Of a DNA stretch of 64,000 nucleotides, positions 53,691 to 61,163 are shown piece after piece. The stretch is taken from positions 1,240,001 through 1,304,000 of the forward strand of contig OY763407.1 in the NCBI GenBank assembly GCA_963667425.1, given 5' to 3'. The notes beneath the pieces were generated by a model. The model made no database searches. It was given only the letters and a program-made list of their open reading frames with translations, and had not been told where the DNA came from. The translations under genes were made by a program, and so were the position numbers. Within the stretch, counting starts at the first letter, position 1. Every line of letters begins with the position of its first letter. Source of the DNA: G963667425 sp963667425 [NCBI: bacterium]. GTDB taxonomy: Bacteria > UBP6 > UBA1177.

Positions 53691-54290
53691 ATGAATAAAA
53701 TATACAACAATGTTACATTAGGTAACAACGTTATAATTGAGGAATTCTGTGTTATCGGTAAACCGCCTAAAGGATTGGAAGATGGAGAACTTGAAACCAT
53801 TATTGGAGAAAATTCAACAATAAGAAGCGGGACTGTAATTTATGCTGGAAACAAAATTGGAAATAACTTTCAGACAGGTCATAACTGCGTAATAAGAGAG
53901 GAAAATCAGATTGGTGACAACGTAAGCATAGGAACACTCAGTTGTATTGAGCATCATATTATAATTGAAAATGGTGCAAGAATTCATTCACAGGTTTTTA
54001 TCCCTGAATTTTCACATCTTGAAGAAAACTCATGGATAGGTCCAAATGTTGTTATAACAAATGCAAGATATCCGAAAAGCAGAAATGTTAAAGAAAACCT
54101 CAAAGGTGCCAAAATAGAAAAAAACGCCAAAATTGGTGCTAACAGTACACTTTTACCAGGAATAACAATTAAAGAAAGTGCACTTGTCGGCGCAGGCAGT
54201 GTTGTAACCAAAGATGTTCCAGAAAACACAATTGTTGCAGGAAATCCGGCTAAAAAAATAAGACTGATTGAAGAAACAAAAGAATATTAG
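53691..54290 (+). CDS. Left-handed beta-helix (hexapeptide) acyltransferase
   Basis: 199 residues built almost wholly of hexapeptide repeats [LIV]-G-x-x-x-x (VTLGNNVIIEEFCVIGK, IGENSTIRSGTVIYAG, IGDNVSIGTLSCIEHH, IEKNAKIGANSTLLPGITI, LVGAGSVVTKDVPENTIVAGNPAKKIR). The closing AGNPAK motif is typical of acetyl- or acyl-CoA dependent sugar O- or N-acetyltransferases (WbbJ/WbpD-like). A His in CIEHHIII could be catalytic. It probably decorates surface polysaccharide sugars; the acceptor is unknown. No other sugar genes are adjacent; panB is 8 bp upstream. Confidence 0.88.
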   Translation: MNKIYNNVTLGNNVIIEEFCVIGKPPKGLEDGELETIIGENSTIRSGTVIYAGNKIGNNFQTGHNCVIREENQIGDNVSIGTLSCIEHHIIIENGARIHSQVFIPEFSHLEENSWIGPNVVITNARYPKSRNVKENLKGAKIEKNAKIGANSTLLPGITIKESALVGAGSVVTKDVPENTIVAGNPAKKIRLIEETKEY

Positions 54291-54294
54291 CTCT

Positions 54295-54837
54295 CTATTT
54301 TTCTATTTTATTAACACTACTTTTATTAAGTTCATTTATCTGCTTTAATGCTGCATCAAAATCTTCTGATTTACTTACAATTTGCATTTTTGAATCAATA
54401 ATAAATATCTGTGGAACAGTAACAGTCATAGAATCCTTTTCTTTTTGTGCTACTTTAAACAGTTTTGCAACATAAAAACTTAAATCATAAAGAATTGTAA
54501 ATGTAAAATTTCCATTTTTGAGAAAAGTCTTCACTAAAGGCTTTTCCTCTTTTGCATTTTGTTTCTCTGAAGGTACAGTCACAAGAATAAATTCTATTTT
54601 CTTTTCTTTAAGCTCACTATATTTTTTCTGCCATTCAGGAAGAGCTTTTTTACATGGTTCGCAATATATATTGAAAAAATCAATAACTATGTAATCAGAT
54701 TTAGTTTTTTCAATAAAATTTCTAAGCTGAAAAAAATTTCCTTCAAAATCATAACTTATAAAGTTATAATCTTTCCTTTCCGCAAAAAGCACAGAAGAAA
54801 AGAGCAATATCAGCATCAGAACAATTACCTTTTTCAT
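54295..54837 (-). CDS. TlpA-like periplasmic thioredoxin-fold protein
   Basis: 180 residues. A signal peptide (cleavage near VLFA-E) precedes a redoxin fold: FEGNFFQLRNFIEKTKSDYIVIDFFNIYCEPCKKALPEW with CxxC as C-E-P-C, EFILVTVPSEKQNAKEE, and cis-Pro motif TVPQIFIIDS. This is the TlpA/ResA design, used to reduce disulfides in the periplasm or for cytochrome c maturation. It overlaps the upstream Sel1 gene by 4 bp, whose product has many Cys, so it may handle that protein's disulfides (inference). Confidence 0.85.
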   Translation of the reverse strand: MKKVIVLMLILLFSSVLFAERKDYNFISYDFEGNFFQLRNFIEKTKSDYIVIDFFNIYCEPCKKALPEWQKKYSELKEKKIEFILVTVPSEKQNAKEEKPLVKTFLKNGNFTFTILYDLSFYVAKLFKVAQKEKDSMTVTVPQIFIIDSKMQIVSKSEDFDAALKQINELNKSSVNKIEK

Positions 54838-56630
54838 TTCAGCGCACCACCATTATTATAAACCTGACAAGCTTTTTCATATCCCATTTCACATGCTTTT
54901 TTATAATATTTTAACGCTTCTTCTTTCTTTTTATTATTTTCATAAACTGCACCGGCATATGCACAGCCGCCGTAATATCCTGCATCACATGATTTTATAA
55001 AAAATTCAAGTGCCTTTGAATAATCTATCTTTGCACTGCATTTGCCACTGTTATAAATGGTTCCGGCTTTAAAACAACCCTCATAATTGCCAAGCTCACA
55101 TGCCTTTTGTGCATAATTTAAAGGAAGCTCGAATCCTTTTAGACAGTTATTTAAAAGAATGGAAGATAAATTATAACAGGCAATAGCTGTTTCGCCGATA
55201 CATGACATTTCGTAGTAAGTCTCATATTCATTAAGCGATTTACCATTTTTTTCACTGCCATATGCATAAAAATAACATGCTTTTGCATTTTTATTTTCAC
55301 ATGCTATTTTTAATTCATCAAGCCAATTCTTATCATAAACAAACATTACTATGTCTTTTTTTCTATCAGGAGACAAATTTGACTGATTTAAAAGTGTTTC
55401 AAAAACAGAAGCACCATAAGAAAGTCCATATTTTTGTATAAAAGCTCTTATTACAGCAATATTTCTTTTTACACTTTCATCATTCATGTTTAAAAGATTG
55501 TTTATTTTACTTGAGTCAACAGCAAAATCGGATCTAAGCTTACTTTTCTCCGTGACATAATTTTCAAGTACATTAATTCTCTCTTTTGCATAAGTTATTC
55601 TTGTATCATTTATATTTATTCCATAATTTACAAAAGCTTCCCATAGAGCAATCACTTTTTCAGGAAAAAGAAGTGCGTCATTATCTGCTTTTGCAGCATC
55701 TTCATAAAGTTTCTCAAACTGGTAATCATATATATTAAGATTTGAATAATCTCCACCTGAAACAGCTGTATTTATTGCTGCATCATATTCCATTTTCTGT
55801 GATAATTTTGTAAAGACTTCACTCATAAATCTTCTTTCCAAAGAACTGCTATCATTTGTTGAAACAGAAATAAATCCGCTATTCCACAATTTAGGCTGCA
55901 CAGCAAAGATTGTGTTATAAAACTCAAGAGAAACATCACCTTCCATTATAAAATTATTTTCAACAGATTCTTTTTTTGATATATTTGGAGAAATCACAGC
56001 TATATATGCAGTATCCGTTTTTGCAAAAAGATTTTTCTTTTCATCATTTCCATTTATAAATTCTATTACAGGTTCATAGTTCCAACTATTTTTCTGAGCA
56101 ATACTTTTAAAAATCTTCTCCAGCTCCGCATTACGAGAAGAACTTTCGACTACCATTTTAACTTTTGCCATAGCAAGCCGTTCAAGAACTGTATACTGTG
56201 AATCAGTTATCTCAAGTCTTGAATATATTTTATAAACGATATCTCCTTCAATATTCCATTTTTCACGATAATATTCTATTCCATAAGAATGGATCAAAAG
56301 TTCTGTACCAGTCTGAATAGAAGCGTTTATTGTAACTTCACCTTCTTTCTCATAATAATCCTTCTGCATCGCCTTAACCTCAGTTCCAAGATGAAAACTG
56401 ACCTGCTGCTGAGCATTTTTATAAGAGGCTGTGCTTGTTTCATTTTCCACCCGTCCCTCTGCAAAACCGAAAAACCAGTGAGCACCAGTTACTTTAAGAT
56501 GCGTTTTACCTTCATACTTCATCCAGTCCGGTTTTGTTCCTGAAACGTCCAGAATAAAACTTTTTCCTGATACAGATATTGAGATAAAAAGAGTTATAAA
56601 TATAATCGGCAACAAAAAGAATCTGGTCAC
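54834..56630 (-). CDS. LPP20-like/Sel1-repeat exported protein
   Basis: 598 residues from GTG 56630 (GGAGG upstream; the ATG at 56642 lies before that site). Signal peptide (residues 1-22) ending near SVS-G. Residues ~28-110 look like an LPP20-type domain (KPDWMKYEGKTHLKVTGAHWFFGFAEGRV). The middle is helical. From ~435 to the end there are Sel1-like repeats with a paired Cys in most units (ACEMGYEKACQVYNNG; ACELGNYEGCFKAGTIYNSG; SCDAGYYGGCAYAGAVYENN), as in the Helicobacter Hcp family. The 4-bp overlap with the TlpA-like gene supports a shared disulfide role. Confidence 0.8.
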   Translation of the reverse strand: MTRFFLLPIIFITLFISISVSGKSFILDVSGTKPDWMKYEGKTHLKVTGAHWFFGFAEGRVENETSTASYKNAQQQVSFHLGTEVKAMQKDYYEKEGEVTINASIQTGTELLIHSYGIEYYREKWNIEGDIVYKIYSRLEITDSQYTVLERLAMAKVKMVVESSSRNAELEKIFKSIAQKNSWNYEPVIEFINGNDEKKNLFAKTDTAYIAVISPNISKKESVENNFIMEGDVSLEFYNTIFAVQPKLWNSGFISVSTNDSSSLERRFMSEVFTKLSQKMEYDAAINTAVSGGDYSNLNIYDYQFEKLYEDAAKADNDALLFPEKVIALWEAFVNYGININDTRITYAKERINVLENYVTEKSKLRSDFAVDSSKINNLLNMNDESVKRNIAVIRAFIQKYGLSYGASVFETLLNQSNLSPDRKKDIVMFVYDKNWLDELKIACENKNAKACYFYAYGSEKNGKSLNEYETYYEMSCIGETAIACYNLSSILLNNCLKGFELPLNYAQKACELGNYEGCFKAGTIYNSGKCSAKIDYSKALEFFIKSCDAGYYGGCAYAGAVYENNKKKEEALKYYKKACEMGYEKACQVYNNGGALK

Positions 56631-56736
56631 TGGAACCTCCATTTAAAAATATTTTTGGTGATTATAGCACAATTTAAATATCTTTCAAAAAATTAATCAT
56701 TACCATTCAAATCATCTCATCATAATATCAACTTAT

Positions 56737-56765
56737 TTGACATTATTGTAAATTAAAGATAAAAA
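56737..56765 (+). promoter_or_regulatory. Promoter for the nucleoside transporter gene
   Basis: TTGACA (56737-56742), 17 bp, TAAAAA (56760-56765). The -10 is weak; 32 bp before the start. Confidence 0.45.
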
Positions 56766-56797
56766 ATAGGGTTTTAATTTTAGGTAATGAGGTTTTT

Positions 56798-57979
56798 ATG
56801 CTTTACGTCCTCCGTTCAATGCTTGGGCTTTTTGTATTTATAGGTCTTGCGTGGCTTTTATCTGAAAACAAGAAAAAAGTTCCATGGAAGACTGTGGGAA
56901 TAGGTTTTGCCATGCAGCTTATTTTTGCTGTTCTTGTTCTTAAAACCAGACCGGGAGTAATTCTTTTTGAGTTCTTAAATAGTGCTTTCACAAAACTTAT
57001 AGATTTTGTAAATGAAGGTTCCAAATTTGTATTTGGCGGACTTATGGAAAAATGGAGTTTTGCTCTTTCAATTCTTCCGACAATAATATTTTTCTCTTCA
57101 CTTTTCGCAGTTCTTTATTATTTGAGAATACTTCAGTTTATTGTAAAGATTTTTGCAGTTGCACTTAGAAAACTTATGAAGGTTTCAGGTGCAGAAGCAC
57201 TTTCTGCAGCAGCAAATATTTTTATGGGACAAACAGAAGCGCCTCTTATGGTAAAACCTTATGTTGAAAGAATGACACGAAGCGAACTTATGTGCCTTAT
57301 GACTGGAGGAATGTCAACAGTTGCAGGAGGCGTTCTTGCGGCTTATGTAAATATGGGCATCAGTGCAGGTCACCTTATTGCGGCTTCAGTCATGAGTGCG
57401 CCTGCTGCAATTGTTTTTGCTAAAATAATAGTACCGGAAACACTGGTTCCTGAAACATCTGATCTTAAAGGTATAGAAATAGAAATCACAGATAGAAACG
57501 TTCTTGATGCAGCAGCAAGAGGTGCTTCTGAAGGTGTTTATCTTGCAATTAATGTTGGTGCAATGCTTATAGCTTTTGTTGCATTTGTTGCTCTTTTGAA
57601 TTTCTTTTTCGGTTTAACCGGAACTTCAATGGAGGCTGTTTTAGGATTTATTTTAAGACCAGTTTCATGGCTAATGGGAATTCCTTGGAGCGAAGCTGCA
57701 TCAATTGGTACACTTCTTGGTGAAAAAACTATTATAAATGAATTTATTGCATATGATCATCTTTCCAAAATGACTGAACTTTCAGATCGTTCAAGAATTA
57801 TAGCAACATATGCCATTTGCGGATTTGCAAATTTAAGCAGCATTGCTATTCAGCTTGGAGGAATTGGTGCAATGGCTCCTTCAAGAAGAGGTGAACTTGC
57901 ATCACTTGGAATAAAATCTCTTATAGCCGGCACTTTTGCATCATTCATGACCGCCAACATAGCAGGTATGCTTGTTTAA
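56798..57979 (+). CDS. nupC: Concentrative nucleoside transporter, NupC/CNT family
   Basis: 393 residues with about eight to ten membrane segments. CNT signatures: FGGLMEKWSFALSILPTIIFFSSLFAVLYYL, GQTEAPLMVKPYVERMTRSELMCLMTGGMSTVAGGVLAAYV and GLTGTSMEAVLGFILRPVSWLMGIPW, then EKTIINEFIAYDHL and CGFANLSSIAIQLGGIGAMAP. The GQTEAP and NEFIAY motifs bind nucleoside and cation. It imports nucleosides with a proton or sodium gradient; the specific nucleoside cannot be read. Converges on the PAS-GAF gene with a 4-bp overlap. Confidence 0.94.
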   Translation: MLYVLRSMLGLFVFIGLAWLLSENKKKVPWKTVGIGFAMQLIFAVLVLKTRPGVILFEFLNSAFTKLIDFVNEGSKFVFGGLMEKWSFALSILPTIIFFSSLFAVLYYLRILQFIVKIFAVALRKLMKVSGAEALSAAANIFMGQTEAPLMVKPYVERMTRSELMCLMTGGMSTVAGGVLAAYVNMGISAGHLIAASVMSAPAAIVFAKIIVPETLVPETSDLKGIEIEITDRNVLDAAARGASEGVYLAINVGAMLIAFVAFVALLNFFFGLTGTSMEAVLGFILRPVSWLMGIPWSEAASIGTLLGEKTIINEFIAYDHLSKMTELSDRSRIIATYAICGFANLSSIAIQLGGIGAMAPSRRGELASLGIKSLIAGTFASFMTANIAGMLV

Positions 57980-59844
57980 ACGCCTGCATCTCTACATTTT
58001 CTAGCTTCAAGTCCAAGTGATATAAAATCACCCATAGATATTGCAAAATTCTTCTCATCTTCAAACCATATTCTTGTAGAATCACAATCCTGAACAGAAA
58101 GTATCCCTACAACTTTGCCTGATACCCTTACACCAATAAGCATTGCCGATTTGATTCCTTCTTTTTTTATCTCCTTAAGAAGCGATTCTTCTGTCATCTG
58201 ATTTGAGAAAAGCGGGACATCTTCAACGCAAAAAACCTTAACATCTTCTATGTATGAATAGAGAAAATCATCAAATATTATCCCCTTATTTTCATTAATC
58301 ATATGTATTTTTTCTTCTTTGATATATTTATCAACATTTGAAATAAGCCTTGTAGTGTGATTAATAAACCAGAAACCTACACTTGTTATATCAAGCCCTT
58401 CAGCGACAGCCTGCGTTACTTTCATTATTAAAGTCTCAACTTTACTGTTTTCAAGAATTTCATTAACAGAAACCATACCAAGCATCGCATTTTCTCTGGC
58501 AAGTCTCTTGTTTGCAGCAAGACACAGAAGTCTGTCATTTACTGCATCGGTTATATTGATAGCCATCCCTGAAAGAGCTGTAACTTTTCCTGTGTTGTCT
58601 GTGACTGGTGCTGCTGAAAAATCAAGCCATTTAATATCCGAATCTGCTTCAATCATTCTGATTTTCATATTAAAAGCTTTGTTTTCATTAACAGATGAAG
58701 CAAAAAGATTTCTCAGGTCATATCTATCTTCAAGATGAACTTTGGACATAAAGAAATTTAAATCCATAACAAGATTACTGGACAAGGATATTATTTTCCC
58801 AAATTTTAAACTAAATTTTATAAAAGAAGTCTCCACATCATACTCCCAGAAAGCAGAATCGATTGATTCAGATGCTTTTTCAAGCATTTTATTTCTTTTA
58901 TGTATAGAATTTTCATCCCTGAGTCGATTCACAATATCAGGGACAAATCCGCTAAACTCTTCCTGAAAAATATGCTGATTTCCTGAAATACATATCATTC
59001 CTGCAAACCCTGTTTTTTCATCTGTAACTGGAATTTTAAACGTCTCACTGTAATATTTTGTTTCATCTGTAACTTCTATTACAGAACGCCTGTAATGAGA
59101 ATTGCCATTTCTCATAATACCTTCATCTTCAGATGAAAAATTTAAAAAAACATCATTATATAAAAGATCTTCCGATCTTAAAACATCAAAAAGTCTTAAT
59201 GTAAAATCGTTAGCAAAAACTTTACTGGCTCCTTTTTCTTTTAAGTAAATTATTCCGTCAGAATTTTTCATAAGTGATTTTATAAAAAGATGCAACGGAT
59301 CTTCTGAAAATTTTTCTTTTTCATTTTCAAGATCTTTTATTTTATTAAGAAAAATAGTAACATCACAAAGTATTGCAAGCTCACTGTTTACATCATCTGC
59401 TGCATTAAAAGGAATTCTAACTATTTCAAAACTTTTTTTATCATTCTCACCAAAAACTAAAAATTTATCAGGTGTGTTGATTTGAAGATCATTAAAAAGG
59501 ATATTTTTCAATTCATCCTGAGATTTACCCGTAAGTTTTGAAGCTGCTGAGTTTGAAAACATAATATGTCGGCTACTGTTATACAGAAAAAGAGGAACAG
59601 GAATTGAATCCAGTATATTTTTTAGATAATCAAAATCCTTTTTTAAAAAATCAATTTTATTTCTAAATAGCCATAATTTATTATTTTTAATAATAATTTC
59701 AGTAACAACAAGAATTGCAGACATCACAATAAAAAGGAACTTCCATTCAAATAAATCTTCTATTGACAAGAGAAGAAATGAGACAAGTAAAAGAAAAACT
59801 GATATAAGAATAAAATAGTCTGACAGATACTTTTTGTCTTCCAT
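57976..59844 (-). CDS. Membrane PAS-PAS-PAS-GAF sensor protein without output domain
   Basis: 622 residues. Two N-terminal membrane helices (~10-50), then PAS-like domain 1 (~75-165; LDSIPVPLFLYNSSRHIMFSNSAASKLTG), a second PAS-like region (~185-310), PAS 3 with PAC (~320-430; LEDRYDLRNLF...WLDFSAAPVTDNTGKVTALSGMAINITD) and a GAF domain (~450-610; VTQAVAEGLDITSVGFWFIN...GVRVSGKVVGILSVQDCD). No kinase, GGDEF, EAL or helix-turn-helix follows; the protein stops just after the GAF domain. It may sense a signal and pass it to a partner, or be a truncated kinase. Confidence 0.82.
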   Translation of the reverse strand: MEDKKYLSDYFILISVFLLLVSFLLLSIEDLFEWKFLFIVMSAILVVTEIIIKNNKLWLFRNKIDFLKKDFDYLKNILDSIPVPLFLYNSSRHIMFSNSAASKLTGKSQDELKNILFNDLQINTPDKFLVFGENDKKSFEIVRIPFNAADDVNSELAILCDVTIFLNKIKDLENEKEKFSEDPLHLFIKSLMKNSDGIIYLKEKGASKVFANDFTLRLFDVLRSEDLLYNDVFLNFSSEDEGIMRNGNSHYRRSVIEVTDETKYYSETFKIPVTDEKTGFAGMICISGNQHIFQEEFSGFVPDIVNRLRDENSIHKRNKMLEKASESIDSAFWEYDVETSFIKFSLKFGKIISLSSNLVMDLNFFMSKVHLEDRYDLRNLFASSVNENKAFNMKIRMIEADSDIKWLDFSAAPVTDNTGKVTALSGMAINITDAVNDRLLCLAANKRLARENAMLGMVSVNEILENSKVETLIMKVTQAVAEGLDITSVGFWFINHTTRLISNVDKYIKEEKIHMINENKGIIFDDFLYSYIEDVKVFCVEDVPLFSNQMTEESLLKEIKKEGIKSAMLIGVRVSGKVVGILSVQDCDSTRIWFEDEKNFAISMGDFISLGLEARKCRDAGV

Positions 59845-59881
59845 GATAATTCCCCTTTATCATACTAAAAATAATTAAACA

Positions 59882-59909
59882 ATTATAACCAATTTTTATC
59901 ACAGGTAAA
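59882..59909 (-). promoter_or_regulatory. Promoter for the PAS-GAF gene
   Basis: Minus strand TTTACC (59909-59904), 16 bp, TATAAT (59887-59882), 37 bp before the start. Confidence 0.45.
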
Positions 59910-59982
59910 ATAATTTTTTAATTTAAACATCAAGCTGAGTAGAAAAGTTATATTACAAAGTTTTTCTCAGAAAGTCAGTTAA

Positions 59983-61089
59983 TTACCTTGAATTTAGAGT
60001 TCTTTCAAAGATTTCCTGGTAAAAAACAGACATATTCGACCAGTCAAATTTAACAGCATTATTTTTTATATTATCAGAAAAACTTTGAGGGCAATCATTT
60101 GAAAGCACATATGATAGCTTATCTATAAGTTTAGATTTATTTGTATAAAAAAGATCCTCAAAATGAGATTGAGGAAAAATTTCAGGATATGTAAGTTTTT
60201 TAGGCAGAAAAGGAATTACGCCACAGGCAGCCGCCTCTAAAACACTTATACCAAAAAATTCCTGATTGGAAGTGACAGGTAAAAAAGATGCTCTGTTGAG
60301 CCATTCAATATATTCTTCTCTTTTTTCACAATAGCCGAATTTAACTATATGTCTGGCAAGTTTTATTTGCGAATTTCCAAATATTTCCGGTGAAAAACGA
60401 TATGATTCACCAAGAACAGCAAGATTAAAATCAACCCCTTTTTCTGAAAGCTCTGTAAGAATAGAAAAAAACAGTTCAGGATTTTTATCGTATTCCCATC
60501 TGTGGTTCCAAAGTATAAGTTTTTTATCTTTCTTAATATTATTTTTAGCCATACTGAGAAGATCAAGGCCCAGATAGAGGACTTCCACTTTTTTTAAAGA
60601 TTTTCTGAAAATATCTATAATCTTGCAATCAGGCATTTGCACAAGCAGTTTTTCAGCTTCAGCAATAAATGAATCTTTATGATAAATGGAATTAAAACAT
60701 ACAACATCTGCAGAAAGAAACGATGAAATATTTGTCCATCCGTAACTTTTATCAAAGCCTGATAATTTTTCCCTGTCACTTAAAGACCATGGATAAGAAA
60801 GCTGATTCTCGTGAAAATATAGTAAAACAGGAGCATTAATTTTTTTTCTTACAAGAGAAATAAAAAGAGAAAGATCAAGCATATCCGTAACAATTATAAG
60901 ATCCGGTACATAATTGCTCTCCATAATCATATTAGCAAGCGTTACAGCTCCGCCATTCATTCTCCACTTCCAGTTAAATCCTGGCAGCGAGAATATTCTT
61001 ATATCATACGGCAGATTATGTTTAAGCCCTTCTGCCCATAATTTATGGGAACCAGTCATAAAAGGTTCTATTAAAGCTATTTTTAGCAT
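59983..61089 (-). CDS. tRNA-queuosine alpha-mannosyltransferase-like glycosyltransferase
   Basis: 368 residues, GT4 fold. The N-terminal ALIEPFMTGSHKLWAEGLKH and LPGFNWKWRMNGGAVTLAN, then YFHENQLSYPW and FNSIYHKDSF are the DUF3524/QTMAN (GTDC1) signatures. The C-terminal half has LILWNHRWEYDKNPELFF and the nucleotide-sugar-binding EFFGISVLEAAACGVIPFLP. The family adds mannose to queuosine in tRNA-Asp. Related bacterial proteins exist, but whether this one modifies tRNA is inference. It lies alone between the sensor gene and the barrel gene. Confidence 0.85.
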   Translation of the reverse strand: MLKIALIEPFMTGSHKLWAEGLKHNLPYDIRIFSLPGFNWKWRMNGGAVTLANMIMESNYVPDLIIVTDMLDLSLFISLVRKKINAPVLLYFHENQLSYPWSLSDREKLSGFDKSYGWTNISSFLSADVVCFNSIYHKDSFIAEAEKLLVQMPDCKIIDIFRKSLKKVEVLYLGLDLLSMAKNNIKKDKKLILWNHRWEYDKNPELFFSILTELSEKGVDFNLAVLGESYRFSPEIFGNSQIKLARHIVKFGYCEKREEYIEWLNRASFLPVTSNQEFFGISVLEAAACGVIPFLPKKLTYPEIFPQSHFEDLFYTNKSKLIDKLSYVLSNDCPQSFSDNIKNNAVKFDWSNMSVFYQEIFERTLNSR

Positions 61090-61163
61090 GGTTCTTCTTT
61101 TAAATTTCTATATGGAAGTATAAATTGAGACAAGCAGGATATCAAGAAAGATTTTATGTTTTA

